NCBI GenBank assembly: GCA_008080735.1
Contig: SHMW01000001.1
Location: forward strand, 1 to 64,000
From: Promethearchaeota archaeon
Lineage (GTDB): Archaea > Asgardarchaeota > Lokiarchaeia > Sigyniarchaeales > SOKP01
Direction: 5' to 3'
DNA length: 64,000 bases
The position numbers and the translations under genes were made by a program. Below are positions 18,315 through 28,009 of this stretch, piece by piece. Below the pieces are notes generated by a model. The model had not been told where the DNA came from and did not search any database. It saw only the letters and a list, made by a program, of their open reading frames with translations. Position 1 is the first letter of the stretch. Each line of letters begins with the position of its first letter.

Positions 18315-18379
18315 ATCTTAAAATAAGAGAAACATTCTATATAATCTATTGTAAGAGAAGGATTATGAGAAAAAAATCC

Positions 18380-21300
18380 TTATATTACATTTTCCCTTTT
18401 CCGACTTTCCCATTCTGCGCGTTTTCCGTCATTATATCTATTCACTTCACTATAATATCCTGTTATCCTTGAATAAACCTTTACATCCTCTGAGTGACAT
18501 TTTGGGCACGTCCATTGCCCTCCTCTGAACATTTTTTGGCACTGCGGGCAATAGGTAAAGTCAGTGGTATAAGCAAAATACGCTGTATTTGTATTTAAAC
18601 AAATATTTTTAGTAAGTTCCCATAATCCGTTTATATCTGGTTTCTGTTCTCCCAACCAGATATGAGAAATGACTCCTCCGCCTACAATTGGATGATAATC
18701 ACCTTGTTTATGTATACGTTCATACAAAGGCATCTCCGCATCGTACCTGAAATGGCTGGAATTAGTGTAATATGCAGACTCTCCAGAAGATTGAGGGATG
18801 GCTTTCTTCGGGAAATGCTTTAAATCTAATTTAGCAAACCTTCCAGAACTGGATTCTGCTGGCTGTTCCCATAATGAATATGAAAAACCACTTCTCTCTG
18901 ACATCGTATTGCATTTAGCAACCATATAATTAAGAATTCTTTTTCCTAGCTCAAATGCATTCTCATCTTCGTGTAATTCCATATTAGTAAGACTTTGTAC
19001 TGCTTCATTTAATCCAGTAAAACCGATAGAGAGGTTCTGATCTTCGATCCTAAAGATCGACTTTCCATCTATAGTACCGCTACACAAGGGAAGATGCCTT
19101 GTTTGAAGCCTCTTTTCCATAAGATACCATTTCTTGATGAGGATTCTAGAACAAAGTTCCAACTTTTCATCTAAAATCTCAAAATATTGATCCTCATTAT
19201 CTGCCATATATGCATACCGCGGAAGATTTAAACTTACGCTCTGAAGGGAACCAATCGTTACATAATCCTCCCAAATACTTCCCTTCTTTCGCTTTTCTGG
19301 ATCTAAGATGCATTTACTAACTATTTCATCCCCTCTCAAGAATTTTCGGCAACATTGGCTATGGATCTCATCTGGCATCCAATCTGGACACATATTTAAA
19401 AAATAGGGTGTACCCATTTCAACCGCTTCCTTCATTACTTTCAAATAGGAAGGTTCAAATTCTTTTAACCATTCCTTTTTCATTTTAACTTCGTGTTTTG
19501 GAAAGCCGAACAGCTTTCCATTATGATCCCCTTCAATATAGACATCTGTGAGCGCGTCGAACAATCTTAAACATTCATCTTTATAATCTCCATATGAACC
19601 AACGATCTTTCCTTTCGGACCAATAGCTGGAATATCAGTTAATCCTTTTGGAACCGTAGGTGTACAGGAGATCGAAGTAAATGGTACTTGGCCTCCTCTT
19701 GCTGCAAATATTTGATTCGTCTCGAAAATTAAGCATTGCATACTTTGTTCAATTTCTCTCTCGCTTAATCCTTTAGCAAATGGTGCTAAAAATGTCGTAA
19801 TATAATCATAACCTTGACCCCCTGAATTATGAGCAATAATTAGCCCCTTACCAGCAATAAAATTTTCAATAAACTCTCCATTCGGAGAAACTTCAAAATC
19901 AAAAGCAAATTCTTCTTTTGGTAACTTTTTAATAGTATTTATACGTAAAACACATAGATCGCTATTAATAAACTTCTCTAATCTCTTTTTATAAGGACTA
20001 TCTTCTAATTTAGCCAATATCGAATAAAGATTGTTTCTGCCGATTCGTTCCTTTTGATTTAATATTGCCCGTTCAATATAATTCAAATTAGAAGAATTCC
20101 CATACCTTGAACGTAGTCCCAAATGATTTATAGGTAATAGTAAAGGTATTGGAGATTTTTCGCAACTCGTGTCTTCATAGTTCCATTTTAAATCACTATC
20201 TTTGAAATTATCTAAGAATAAGCTTAAATTATGCTGGCCATAAATTGAAATCCTATTTATATTCTTACCATAACTTATTGAGGGAACAATTCCCAATCTC
20301 AAAAGGAGGAAATTTAAATCTTTTATTAATTGATTACTAATTGTAGATCCAAATATTTCATTTCTAATTCGCTTTTTTTTGGGATTAGAATTTCTACAAT
20401 GTCCATCACGAAGAAAAAATCCTCTTAAAAAGCTTTTAATATATTTCTCATTCAATCCAAAAATAAAAAATGGTGCTTTTTTGTTAGATGCTTTATGTCC
20501 AATTTTGAATAAATCTTCAAAAAGAATTCTATATACTTCACTTTCTAATGATAATTGATTAACTGTACTATGAGGATTTCTATCTTTTAAATACACTTTA
20601 AATGTTGAATAAAACTTCTCTTTTACTTCCTTAATTAAACTTTTTTCATGTTTATCTAAAGTAATATTAAAATGTTTATAACATGCTGAACCTTCTGCCA
20701 CGTAAACGCCCAGAATAAATAACAATTCCTTGCTTAATTCAATAACTGCTGGAAGCTCATAAGGGCTTCTTGCCATCCCAATTTTCAAATTTTTCCATTT
20801 ACTTTCACTGATGTTTAATTTTTTAAATATTTCTAAAGGTATTGAATCATTAAAAATATGTTGGTTAGCCCATTTATCAATTTTTCTCAATTTCTTAATT
20901 TCTTCTTGGGAAAGATTTTTGATAACTGATCTAACATACCAGTTAGGATACTTCTCTGAAGATTCTAAGATTATTTTTAATATATTCAATGATTTGATCT
21001 CTTTTTTATAATTAATTTTTCTAGGAACTACAACATAATCACCAACTTTAAGTTCCTTCCCTTTAACTGGTATAATCCTTCCATCATTAAGAGTAAATAA
21101 ACTATGATGTCTAGTGACTGTAATTTCTCGCCCGTATTCAAGATTGATTTTTAAAAAAGATTCGTTGCAATTGTGTTTAAATACATTGGTTATCCTCTGC
21201 TTTTCCATTTTAAGCGTTTTAGGATTAAAAGCAAAAGTATAAATGGTTTTTAAATCATCTAAATTTTCCTCAACTACATCTCCTATTTTTCGCCAACTTA

Positions 21301-22033
21301 AAATATTATTCTCTTCAATTAAAACAGTTTCATCATATGGCAAACTGAACTCACCTTGAATAATTCCTAACCATTTAGCTAAATGTGTAACAGCAACTCT
21401 AAGACTTCCCGCTGGTCCAGATCGACTACAATGAGGCCAATTACTTACGGGCGGGAGCCCATGTTCCAAGATCATACGGGCATCCCACGCCTGACAGAAT
21501 GGACGAAGGTCAAAATAACGAAGCATATGGATGTGAATATCTCCATACAGATGAGCGTGAGCTTCTTCAGAATTGAGGATCCGTAGTAACGCATATTCCT
21601 CGGAGATACGATTTGCGGCCCAATGATGAATACTTTCGGGATTCATATCTTGATTCGCATTTTCATTTACTCCAAAATTCAATATTTCTTCATAATCCAT
21701 CAGTGGCATTCCGATCCGTGTATACAGTTTCCGCTCTTCTTCGAAATGCTGCTCAGAAAGCACAGAACAGACAATTTCTCGAATATGGGGGCCAGACAAA
21801 AACTTAATTCCTGAAGAGATAATCCGTCGGACGACTATTTCCGTTATCTTTTCGGCAGAAGTGTTATCTAAACCTGTTTCTTTGATGATGCTCTGATATA
21901 TTTTTGAAGGATCAAATTTTACCCAATCTCCTTCAGATCTAAAAACCCTTGGGAGAAGATTTTTCATAAAATCGTGCTTTTCTTCATCCTCATAACAATC
22001 TTGGTTTATAACCATTTTACTTAGATACCTCAA
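18380..22033 (-). CDS. nrdD: Anaerobic ribonucleoside-triphosphate reductase, with intein
   Basis: A glycyl-radical enzyme that makes dNTPs without oxygen. The open frame is 1217 residues: the N-terminal ATP-cone (about 28-115), the split catalytic domain, a C-terminal zinc site (CPQCQKMF...CPKCHSEDV) and the glycyl-radical loop SRITGYYSEVNRY near the end. Residues 230-736 are an intein (see separate entry), so the mature enzyme is about 710 residues. The first codon at 22033 is TTG; the ATG at codon 7 (22015) may be the true start. No NrdG activase lies beside it; the radical SAM genes at 56192 and 59365 belong to other families. MazG follows downstream. Confidence 0.95.
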   Translation of the reverse strand: MRYLSKMVINQDCYEDEEKHDFMKNLLPRVFRSEGDWVKFDPSKIYQSIIKETGLDNTSAEKITEIVVRRIISSGIKFLSGPHIREIVCSVLSEQHFEEERKLYTRIGMPLMDYEEILNFGVNENANQDMNPESIHHWAANRISEEYALLRILNSEEAHAHLYGDIHIHMLRYFDLRPFCQAWDARMILEHGLPPVSNWPHCSRSGPAGSLRVAVTHLAKWLGIIQGEFSLPYDETVLIEENNILSWRKIGDVVEENLDDLKTIYTFAFNPKTLKMEKQRITNVFKHNCNESFLKINLEYGREITVTRHHSLFTLNDGRIIPVKGKELKVGDYVVVPRKINYKKEIKSLNILKIILESSEKYPNWYVRSVIKNLSQEEIKKLRKIDKWANQHIFNDSIPLEIFKKLNISESKWKNLKIGMARSPYELPAVIELSKELLFILGVYVAEGSACYKHFNITLDKHEKSLIKEVKEKFYSTFKVYLKDRNPHSTVNQLSLESEVYRILFEDLFKIGHKASNKKAPFFIFGLNEKYIKSFLRGFFLRDGHCRNSNPKKKRIRNEIFGSTISNQLIKDLNFLLLRLGIVPSISYGKNINRISIYGQHNLSLFLDNFKDSDLKWNYEDTSCEKSPIPLLLPINHLGLRSRYGNSSNLNYIERAILNQKERIGRNNLYSILAKLEDSPYKKRLEKFINSDLCVLRINTIKKLPKEEFAFDFEVSPNGEFIENFIAGKGLIIAHNSGGQGYDYITTFLAPFAKGLSEREIEQSMQCLIFETNQIFAARGGQVPFTSISCTPTVPKGLTDIPAIGPKGKIVGSYGDYKDECLRLFDALTDVYIEGDHNGKLFGFPKHEVKMKKEWLKEFEPSYLKVMKEAVEMGTPYFLNMCPDWMPDEIHSQCCRKFLRGDEIVSKCILDPEKRKKGSIWEDYVTIGSLQSVSLNLPRYAYMADNEDQYFEILDEKLELCSRILIKKWYLMEKRLQTRHLPLCSGTIDGKSIFRIEDQNLSIGFTGLNEAVQSLTNMELHEDENAFELGKRILNYMVAKCNTMSERSGFSYSLWEQPAESSSGRFAKLDLKHFPKKAIPQSSGESAYYTNSSHFRYDAEMPLYERIHKQGDYHPIVGGGVISHIWLGEQKPDINGLWELTKNICLNTNTAYFAYTTDFTYCPQCQKMFRGGQWTCPKCHSEDVKVYSRITGYYSEVNRYNDGKRAEWESRKRENVI
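19826..21346 (-). other. Intein in NrdD with LAGLIDADG homing endonuclease
   Basis: A 507-residue in-frame protein intron. Block A starts with Ser (SLPYDETVLIEENN, codon at 21344-21346) rather than the usual Cys. Block B is EYGREITVTRHHSLFT, with the TxxH. The endonuclease blocks are LLFILGVYVAEGSA and YIKSFLRGFFLRDGHC, both retaining an acidic residue, so it may still cut DNA. The C-terminal end IIAHN (19826) is followed by extein Ser. Removal joins GEF to SGGQGYDY, the conserved NrdD sequence. Confidence 0.93.
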
Positions 22034-22398
22034 TAAATTTTTATTATTCTTCTTGTTATTATCCCCTTAATCTCAACTAGAATTTGTCGTAACTGCTTAC
22101 AGGGTTATTAAATTTATCGCGCAATTAATGTTATTAAAATATGATACTCATTGATATAAAAACTTGTTTTTTTTACAATTTAAACTATTATATTAACGAA
22201 TTAATTGAGTTTTTATGGGTTATCTGTGATTTCCTCATCTTTTTATAGAGACTTTTCTCTTTTATTTTCGTTCTTCTGTTCTTATCTTAAAAATGTCGTT
22301 GATGTAGGGATTATTTATAAAATTTTTTTATTCATATAGTATGATTATATTTAAATAACAAATGAGTGTCCTAATTTACTAAAAAGGTCAAATTTAAA
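22034..22398. other. Intergenic region, no gene seen
   Basis: A 365-base AT-rich gap between divergent nrdD and cupin genes. It must hold both promoters; TATATTTAAATAAC-like AT tracts around 22345-22360 could serve the cupin gene. I see no ORF, RNA or repeat of note. Confidence 0.35.
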
Positions 22399-22728
22399 AT
22401 GCCAGAAAATCCAACCAATAAAGATGATATCGAACCAATACAAGCTTTAGAAGGGATATACAGAAAAACCTTAATCTATAATGAGAATGTTATGCTTTGT
22501 TTGTTTTATTTAGACAAAAATGCGAGCATCCCTATTCATAACCACGAAGCTCATCAAATTGGATATATTTTAAAAGGAAAGATTAAATTTCTATTGGAAG
22601 ATGGAAGTTTTCTCGCCGAAATGGGAGATAGTTATGTTTTTAATTCAATGGAAAAACATGGTGCGGAAATAATAGAGGATAGTGAAGTAATTGAAGTTTT
22701 TTCTCCTTCACGCAATGATTATAAATAA
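22399..22728 (+). CDS. Small cupin-domain protein
   Basis: A 109-residue single cupin. The first cupin motif, IPIHNHEAHQIGYILKGKIK (residues 37-56), supplies His, His and Glu/Gln-type metal ligands, and the second motif GDSYVFNSMEKHG (76-88) supplies the last His. Such proteins are metal-binding beta-barrels with many roles (isomerase, dioxygenase, sensing); nothing here narrows it. The ATG follows an AT-rich leader. It stands alone and converges with a membrane protein gene. Confidence 0.8.
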   Translation: MPENPTNKDDIEPIQALEGIYRKTLIYNENVMLCLFYLDKNASIPIHNHEAHQIGYILKGKIKFLLEDGSFLAEMGDSYVFNSMEKHGAEIIEDSEVIEVFSPSRNDYK

Positions 22729-22777
22729 AAGGTATCCAATTGGGAAATAAAAGCAAATGGTAAGAAATAATCACATT

Positions 22778-23137
22778 TTACCATTGATACGCCGCTAATG
22801 TGAATATGGCAAACATGCAGAAGAGAAATTCGGCAATCAACCAATCAGTAAATAATTTTTTCTTTTTATCTCGATTTTTTTTAACATTTGCAGCCAATCC
22901 AAATGAGAATGCTGATGATGTAGCGGTAAACACAATAAAGGAAAATGTCAATACATTCTCTTCAAAATCTAAAAAAGGAATGTCAATTATATAATCTAAT
23001 ACGACCCATGAAAAAAGAAACCCAATCAAAGCAAATAGGAAAATCCAACCTGAATATTGGATTGCCTTTTCAAATTTAATATCTTCTTCCAGTCCTGCCT
23101 TTGATTTCCTAACTTTTTTCTTTTTTATCTTTGACAT
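22778..23137 (-). CDS. Small membrane protein with three helices
   Basis: About 119 residues from the ATG at 23137; a TTG three codons upstream is less likely. A strongly basic N-terminus (SKIKKKKVRKSK) is followed by membrane helices near residues 28-48, 60-82 and 95-117, with a basic loop KKNRDKKKKL between the second and third. The positive-inside rule puts the N-terminus and that loop in the cytoplasm. No family is recognised and no catalytic residues stand out. Confidence 0.55.
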   Translation of the reverse strand: MSKIKKKKVRKSKAGLEEDIKFEKAIQYSGWIFLFALIGFLFSWVVLDYIIDIPFLDFEENVLTFSFIVFTATSSAFSFGLAANVKKNRDKKKKLFTDWLIAEFLFCMFAIFTLAAYQW

Positions 23138-23216
23138 ATAAATCAATGTATAAGTTATTGAAGATCAGAATCTTTGATGATTCTTAATGTTTTTTAAATG
23201 AGTATATTGAAGGTAT

Positions 23217-23711
23217 TTATCTATTTTTCAGAAGTACGATTGCTTTTGCGATGTCTCCCTCGCATTCTCGTAATACTGCTTCTGCTTCTTCTTTTGGCAC
23301 ATTAGCTTGCGCGGCCACTAACATGATATCATTTTGGGTAATAGTCGGACGGGCTTCCTCTTCGATCCTCTCCTCTTCAATCCTCTCCTCTTCGATCTCC
23401 CCCTCTTCTATATACTCTTCTCCAATGTCTATATCTCCTGGTTCACGTTCTTCTGCCTGACCTACAACTTGATATATTTCTTGACCCATCTGATTTAATT
23501 TCATTACTTCTGGTTGATTGATTATTATCGTCTTATCTGTGCCTTCAATTATAACTCTTGTTGCATCTATTTGATCCATATCAATTCCTTGTTGTTGCAT
23601 TCTTCGTCGCATAGATCTGGAACTATATTGCGATCCCGGTCGTTTTTTTACTTTTGTAGGTCTTTTTGGCTTACTTTTTTCTTTCTTTTGTATTTCTTTT
23701 GGTAGTTTCAT
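23217..23711 (-). CDS. nac: Nascent polypeptide-associated complex protein with UBA domain
   Basis: A 164-residue homodimeric ribosome-tunnel chaperone. The basic N-terminus (ribosome binding) is followed by the NAC beta-barrel core, with MRRRMQQQGIDMDQIDATRV, IIEGTDKTIIINQPEV and GQEIYQVVGQAEE. The C-terminal 40 residues (ITQNDIMLVAAQANVPKEEA and on) are the UBA domain typical of NAC-alpha. Between them lies an unusually long acidic repeat (EEGEIEEERIEEERIEEEA), longer than in most archaeal NACs. Start ATG at 23711. It is monocistronic, with the PUA protein gene next upstream on the same strand. Confidence 0.92.
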   Translation of the reverse strand: MKLPKEIQKKEKSKPKRPTKVKKRPGSQYSSRSMRRRMQQQGIDMDQIDATRVIIEGTDKTIIINQPEVMKLNQMGQEIYQVVGQAEEREPGDIDIGEEYIEEGEIEEERIEEERIEEEARPTITQNDIMLVAAQANVPKEEAEAVLRECEGDIAKAIVLLKNR

Positions 23712-23802
23712 AATGGATAATCATTTTGCTTCCTATTCTTATATTAATATAATATAGCGAAATTTTTAATTTTTTGACTTTTTTTACTAATTCGGAATTT
23801 AT

Positions 23803-24282
23803 TTAACTGATACCCTTTCTTACATCAACCCCTACACCGCGAGTGAATTCTCTAATATAAGGGACGGGAATGGAAACTCTCCCAATTGCTAATATTTCTT
23901 GTTCTTGATTTACGACTATAATCTCATCATTTGGTCTAAGAGAATCATCTATATCTAATATATGCTTACAAAATACATTTCTGCCTTTTCGAATAAATTT
24001 TGAAATTTCTGTAAGAACCACAGCTCGCAATCTCGGACTTTTTGTGTTGCTAATAATAATATCGCTGGCTAAAAATGTTAAAGTGAATAAACCATTTGTG
24101 GGTTTTAGTGTTAGTAACAGTTCCTCCCCAGAATATACATATCTGATCTTTCCGGTATTTTTTGAACGGACAATCCTAATGTGATCTAAATTCTCAAATA
24201 AAATATCTGTAATTTCAGGACCAAATTGATAATCTGAGATTGCCTTTAACTTTCTGATTGCCAAAATTTGTTCTATTTCCAT
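23803..24282 (-). CDS. Stand-alone PUA protein like the C-terminal part of archaeosine tRNA-guanine transglycosylase
   Basis: A 159-residue RNA-binding protein. The sequence LKAISDYQFGPEITDILFEN, then RSKNTGKIRYVYSGEELLLT, then a PUA domain (RGRNVFCKHILDIDDSLRPN is close to the family pattern; then EIIVVNQEQEILAIGRVSIP and REFTRGVGVDVRKG) matches the C-terminal C2-PUA part of archaeal TGT/ArcS. That enzyme puts preQ0 at position 15 of tRNA. Here there is no catalytic barrel, so it is a split subunit or separate PUA protein; the catalytic part should be elsewhere. It lies between NAC and PAN on the same strand. Confidence 0.78.
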   Translation of the reverse strand: MEIEQILAIRKLKAISDYQFGPEITDILFENLDHIRIVRSKNTGKIRYVYSGEELLLTLKPTNGLFTLTFLASDIIISNTKSPRLRAVVLTEISKFIRKGRNVFCKHILDIDDSLRPNDEIIVVNQEQEILAIGRVSIPVPYIREFTRGVGVDVRKGIS

Positions 24283-24396
24283 ACTTAAATGTATTATTCT
24301 TAAACTAAAAAGTAATAATAAATCAAATCATAATTTAAAATAAAAATATATTCAATAAAAATCTATAAAAAAAGGTTAAAAACGGTCTTAGTTGAT

Positions 24397-25608
24397 TTAC
24401 GAATAGATTCGCGATTCAACGCATTTATTTTTATTTTTATTGAGTACTTTTGAAATCGCGTTAAGGAAATCCTCTTCAGTTATATTTTCGGAATCTCTTC
24501 GAATTGCGAACATCCCTGCTTCTGTACATATGGCCTTAATATCTGCTCCTGTTGCACCTTCAGTGATCTTTACGAAACGATTGAAATTAACGCTATCTTT
24601 AATATTTAGATCTCTTGTATGAATTTTGAATATTGCTTCTCTAGATTCATCTTTAGGAATAGGAAACTCAATCATCCTGTCAAATCGACCGGGGCGTAAT
24701 AGGGCGGGATCTAGTATATCAACTCTATTGGTGGCTCCAATAATTTTTACATCTCCGCGAGCTTCAAATCCATCTAATTCGCTTAATAATTGCATTAATG
24801 TTCTTTGAACTTCACGATCGCCAGATGTTGCGATCTTAAGTCTCTGAGACCCAATAGCATCCAACTCGTCAATAAACAAGATACTTGGAGCATTTTGCTT
24901 GGCTAAACTAAACACTTCCCTCACTAATCTAGCCCCTTCACCAATGAACTTTTGCACTAATTCTGAACCGATAATTCTAATGAATGATGCTTCTGTTTCA
25001 TGAGCAACTGCTTTAGCCATTAAAGTTTTTCCAGTTCCTGGTGGTCCGTGCAATAAAACTCCTTTTGGTGGCTCTATCCCTACTTTTTTAAACAATTCTG
25101 GTTTTGTTAACGGTAATTCTACAGTCTCCCTTACTTCTAACAATTGTTCTTCCAATCCGCCAATATCGTTATATGATACATCTGGAATCGAGTCGATGAC
25201 TTCCATTCCTTTTACAAATGGATCTAATTTTGTTGGGAGTACTTCCATAATTGCGAAGGTTCTTTGATTCAAAGCTACACGCATCCCAGGACTTATTTTT
25301 TCATTTTTGACCTTTCTCGAAGCATTGACAACAAAACTCGGACCCGTTGAGCTTTTTACAATCGCTCGTCCCTTACTCTCGTCTAATACATCAATAACAC
25401 TAGCGGAGACTAGTGGAGGTTCTCTCAATCGATCTATTTCATTACGAAGGCTATGTAATTCCTGTTCCAAACGTAGTCTCTCCGCATCTAACAATTGTTT
25501 CTCCGTTTCCAAATTTCTCAATCGCTTTTCTAAATGCCGAGTGTAGGTGATTAGATACTCCCCATCCTTTGCTTCCTTTTCTTTTTTCTTATCTTTAGTC
25601 GTTGGCAA
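24397..25608 (-). CDS. pan: Proteasome-activating nucleotidase PAN
   Basis: The AAA+ unfoldase ring that feeds the 20S proteasome. Its 403 residues begin at TTG. Order: N-terminal coiled coil (about 18-62), OB domain (65-135), then AAA+ with Walker A GPPGTGKT (~190), Walker [13 protein letters not shown], the arginine-finger region [10 protein letters not shown] and the C-terminal helical lid. It ends in IYS, a hydrophobic-Tyr-X tail (HbYX) that docks into the proteasome alpha ring and opens the gate. No proteasome subunit gene is nearby. The region upstream is shared with the divergent MBF1 gene. Confidence 0.95.
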   Translation of the reverse strand: MPTTKDKKKEKEAKDGEYLITYTRHLEKRLRNLETEKQLLDAERLRLEQELHSLRNEIDRLREPPLVSASVIDVLDESKGRAIVKSSTGPSFVVNASRKVKNEKISPGMRVALNQRTFAIMEVLPTKLDPFVKGMEVIDSIPDVSYNDIGGLEEQLLEVRETVELPLTKPELFKKVGIEPPKGVLLHGPPGTGKTLMAKAVAHETEASFIRIIGSELVQKFIGEGARLVREVFSLAKQNAPSILFIDELDAIGSQRLKIATSGDREVQRTLMQLLSELDGFEARGDVKIIGATNRVDILDPALLRPGRFDRMIEFPIPKDESREAIFKIHTRDLNIKDSVNFNRFVKITEGATGADIKAICTEAGMFAIRRDSENITEEDFLNAISKVLNKNKNKCVESRIYS

Positions 25609-25859
25609 GAAGATTTTCCCTTTTACAATATATTTTATCTAATTTAAGTTGATCTATCCTTTATTTTATTAAAGATGATCTACAAATATAAATTTATATT
25701 TGTTAAACTCTCGTTATTTTAATATTGTTGTGGGAAAATAAAAAGGTTTAATTTTATATTTTATAACAGTTAAAATGGTATAACCAAAAATTATAAAGAT
25801 TTAAATCTATTAATTCTAATTGCAATTAATTTCAAATTATTGACTTAAATAAATCTCAA

Positions 25860-26393
25860 ATGCCAAAATCTCAGAATGAAGAATGTCCTATATGTGGTGG
25901 CGTCATATGGGGCGGTGGTCAAAAAGTCTTGATAGAAGGCGCAAAAATTCGAGTTTGCGAAAGTTGCGCTCAACATGGCAAAAAGATAATTTCCACAAGA
26001 TCACGTAGAACTTATCACAAACGTTCACCTTCCTCAAATAGAAAAACATCTTCCCCAAGCTCATATAAAAGTTCGCGCTCATATTTAGAACCAGAGCTTA
26101 TAGTGGTGGATGATTATGCAAAACGTATTCGTGAGGCCAGAGAAAAAAGAAATCTCACTCAAGAACAATTTGCCCAGCGTATCCACGAGAAAGAATCATT
26201 AATTCGCAGATTTGAGGCTAGCAAGACTAAACCTACCATTGAATTGGCTAAAAAACTGGAAAAGGAATACAATATTAAATTATTGGAAGAATCTGATGTT
26301 ACTCAAGTAAATACCAGTGATTATATCAAAAAGAAACGTGGCGGAACATCCTTAGGAGATATTGCCTTTATTAAAAAGAAGAAAAAAGACTAA
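25860..26393 (+). CDS. Multiprotein bridging factor 1 (archaeal MBF1)
   Basis: A 177-residue protein with an N-terminal C4 zinc ribbon (ECPICGG...CESCA, residues 8-39), a basic Ser/Arg-rich linker, and a Cro-type helix-turn-helix (YAKRIREAREKRNLTQEQFA to EKEYNIKLLEE, about 83-140) followed by a basic tail. The arrangement matches archaeal MBF1, a transcription/translation-linked factor that associates with ribosomes. It diverges from PAN. The stop is 10 bases before the end of the convergent TFE gene. Confidence 0.92.
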   Translation: MPKSQNEECPICGGVIWGGGQKVLIEGAKIRVCESCAQHGKKIISTRSRRTYHKRSPSSNRKTSSPSSYKSSRSYLEPELIVVDDYAKRIREAREKRNLTQEQFAQRIHEKESLIRRFEASKTKPTIELAKKLEKEYNIKLLEESDVTQVNTSDYIKKKRGGTSLGDIAFIKKKKKD

Positions 26394-26403
26394 ATTTCTC
26401 CAA

Positions 26404-26985
26404 TTATTCCTGCTCATCAATAGAGAAGGATATTTTTTTATTGGAAATAATTCTTTCTTTTAAAAAATTCTTAGTCTCTTCATTATCTAAAGCCTTTAAT
26501 TCACCACCGCACTCCGGACATCTGAAATTTAGTTCGAATGCTTCCTCGAAAGTATACTTTATTTGATTCTCCTCGCAATCTTCGCATTCAAAGAAATAAT
26601 TCTTCTCTTCATATTCTAATCTATCGCGCAATTTTTGCTGAAGTAAATTCTTTTTCTCTAATAATATTTCTTCCAGTAAGTCAAACTCATGCCACCAGTA
26701 ATAAATGAACCATCCTGTAGATTTATCTCGTATGCGTCGGAATTGCGCTAATTTTTCGGAATATAACTTATATAAGGTTTTCCGAACAGTGTTAAGCTTC
26801 AAAATCTCCTCATCTTCAGGCTCAAAATCTTTTTTACCTTTAATTCTATCCTTAATATTCTCCGTGATATCTTCATCAGTGATATCTTCCTCTTCTGAAG
26901 CGATTAGCTCTTTCCCAACCTCTATAGCAATATCTCCACCTACAATATATAAGAAAGACTGTAATAACGGATTAAATTCTGTAAT
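26404..26985 (-). CDS. tfe: Transcription factor E (TFE alpha), apparently starting at ATT
   Basis: An archaeal TFIIE-alpha homologue that helps open promoters with TBP, TFB and RNA polymerase. The winged helix (about NPLLQSFLYIVGGDIAIEVG to LNTVRKTLYKLYSEKLAQFR, then TGWFIYYW) and the C4 zinc ribbon (FECEDCEE...FRCPECGG) are both present. The first canonical start in frame would be TTG at 26802, which removes much of the wing domain. The frame stays open to a stop at 27001-27003 with no ATG, GTG or TTG. ATT at 26983-26985 begins ITEFNPLLQ and has GAGGGA seven bases upstream. An acidic insert lies between wing helices. Length from ATT: 193 residues, normal for TFE. Confidence 0.88.
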   Translation of the reverse strand: MTEFNPLLQSFLYIVGGDIAIEVGKELIASEEEDITDEDITENIKDRIKGKKDFEPEDEEILKLNTVRKTLYKLYSEKLAQFRRIRDKSTGWFIYYWWHEFDLLEEILLEKKNLLQQKLRDRLEYEEKNYFFECEDCEENQIKYTFEEAFELNFRCPECGGELKALDNEETKNFLKERIISNKKISFSIDEQE

Positions 26986-27087
26986 AACTGATTCCCTCTG
27001 CTATTTTGATTAAATAAATATGTAGTGTTAAATGTAAATTTTTTGATTTTTATTAATATTTGATTTTAGGCATTTAAAAAAGAGGAT

Positions 27088-27864
27088 TTAAACGACAAAT
27101 GAATATTGCTTCTCAATGATTTCTCCATCTATATCTGCAGTTCTAATTAATTTTCCCTTTCGCACAGCTAGAATTCTGAGTTTTCTAGAGTCTTTTATCC
27201 CTCTCGGTATTGCTATTTCATTGATTCGATAATTATTCGTAAGGGTAATTTTACTCCAATCTTCAGGAATCTCCTCTTTAAAATCAAAAACCACCTCATC
27301 CATGATCATTTGATTGTTCTTGGCTGAGGGATTCATATATCCCTTACAAAACTGAACTCTCTTTCCAACATCGTCATCAATTGGTTTCTTCTTGGAAGGT
27401 TTAGGCAACCTACTCTTAGTATCAACTCTGACCCATTTTTCTAATTGGAAATTCAATAGTAGATAACAACATGTTCGAAATTCGTCAATTAGATCAATAA
27501 TTTTCTCTGTTTCGATGGATTGTTCAAAACTAGCTTTATAATTTTTGGTTTTTCCGGTTGATTCTTTTAATTCCCAATTTATATCAAATTCATTTAATTT
27601 ATCAGAAATATCTTGACCCGAGATTAACGTTCCATCAATCTCTAGCTCGTCCGTTCTTATAGAACGCAAAACTAATTCTTGGACTAAATCTTCATATTCC
27701 AGTGAACCTTTAAGGGTAAATTTGGTCGAGGTCTGTCTAAGCTTAATCGCTGGACCAATAAATTCACCTCTGGAATATCGATAAAAATGACGATGGACAT
27801 CCATATGTTCTTTAGCTGGGTCTTCCAAGGCTGGATTCTCAGTAATTTTCTTTAGAAAATGCAT
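27088..27864 (-). CDS. Conserved archaeal hypothetical protein
   Basis: A 258-residue soluble protein, alternating strands and helices. N-terminal segments HRHFYRYSRGEFIGPAIKL and TLKGSLEYEDLVQELVLRSI, and a C-terminal part beginning KKKPIDDDVGKRVQFCKGYM, look conserved in style, but I cannot name the family. No membrane helix or zinc site; two adjacent cysteines (CCYLLLNF) near residue 135 sit in a helix. It lies upstream of TFE on the same strand (roughly 100-base gap) and may be co-transcribed. No function is proposed. Confidence 0.65.
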   Translation of the reverse strand: MHFLKKITENPALEDPAKEHMDVHRHFYRYSRGEFIGPAIKLRQTSTKFTLKGSLEYEDLVQELVLRSIRTDELEIDGTLISGQDISDKLNEFDINWELKESTGKTKNYKASFEQSIETEKIIDLIDEFRTCCYLLLNFQLEKWVRVDTKSRLPKPSKKKPIDDDVGKRVQFCKGYMNPSAKNNQMIMDEVVFDFKEEIPEDWSKITLTNNYRINEIAIPRGIKDSRKLRILAVRKGKLIRTADIDGEIIEKQYSFVV

Positions 27865-28009
27865 ATTAAATCAATTTTATATTCTCGTATATTTTCCGTG
27901 TTATTGTTTAATATTTAATGTAACTCATACCTTTAAATTTTTATTAATTAAAAAATTAAAAGAAAGTAATTAATTGAAAGAAAGTAATTAATCGAATACA
28001 CTAAAAATT

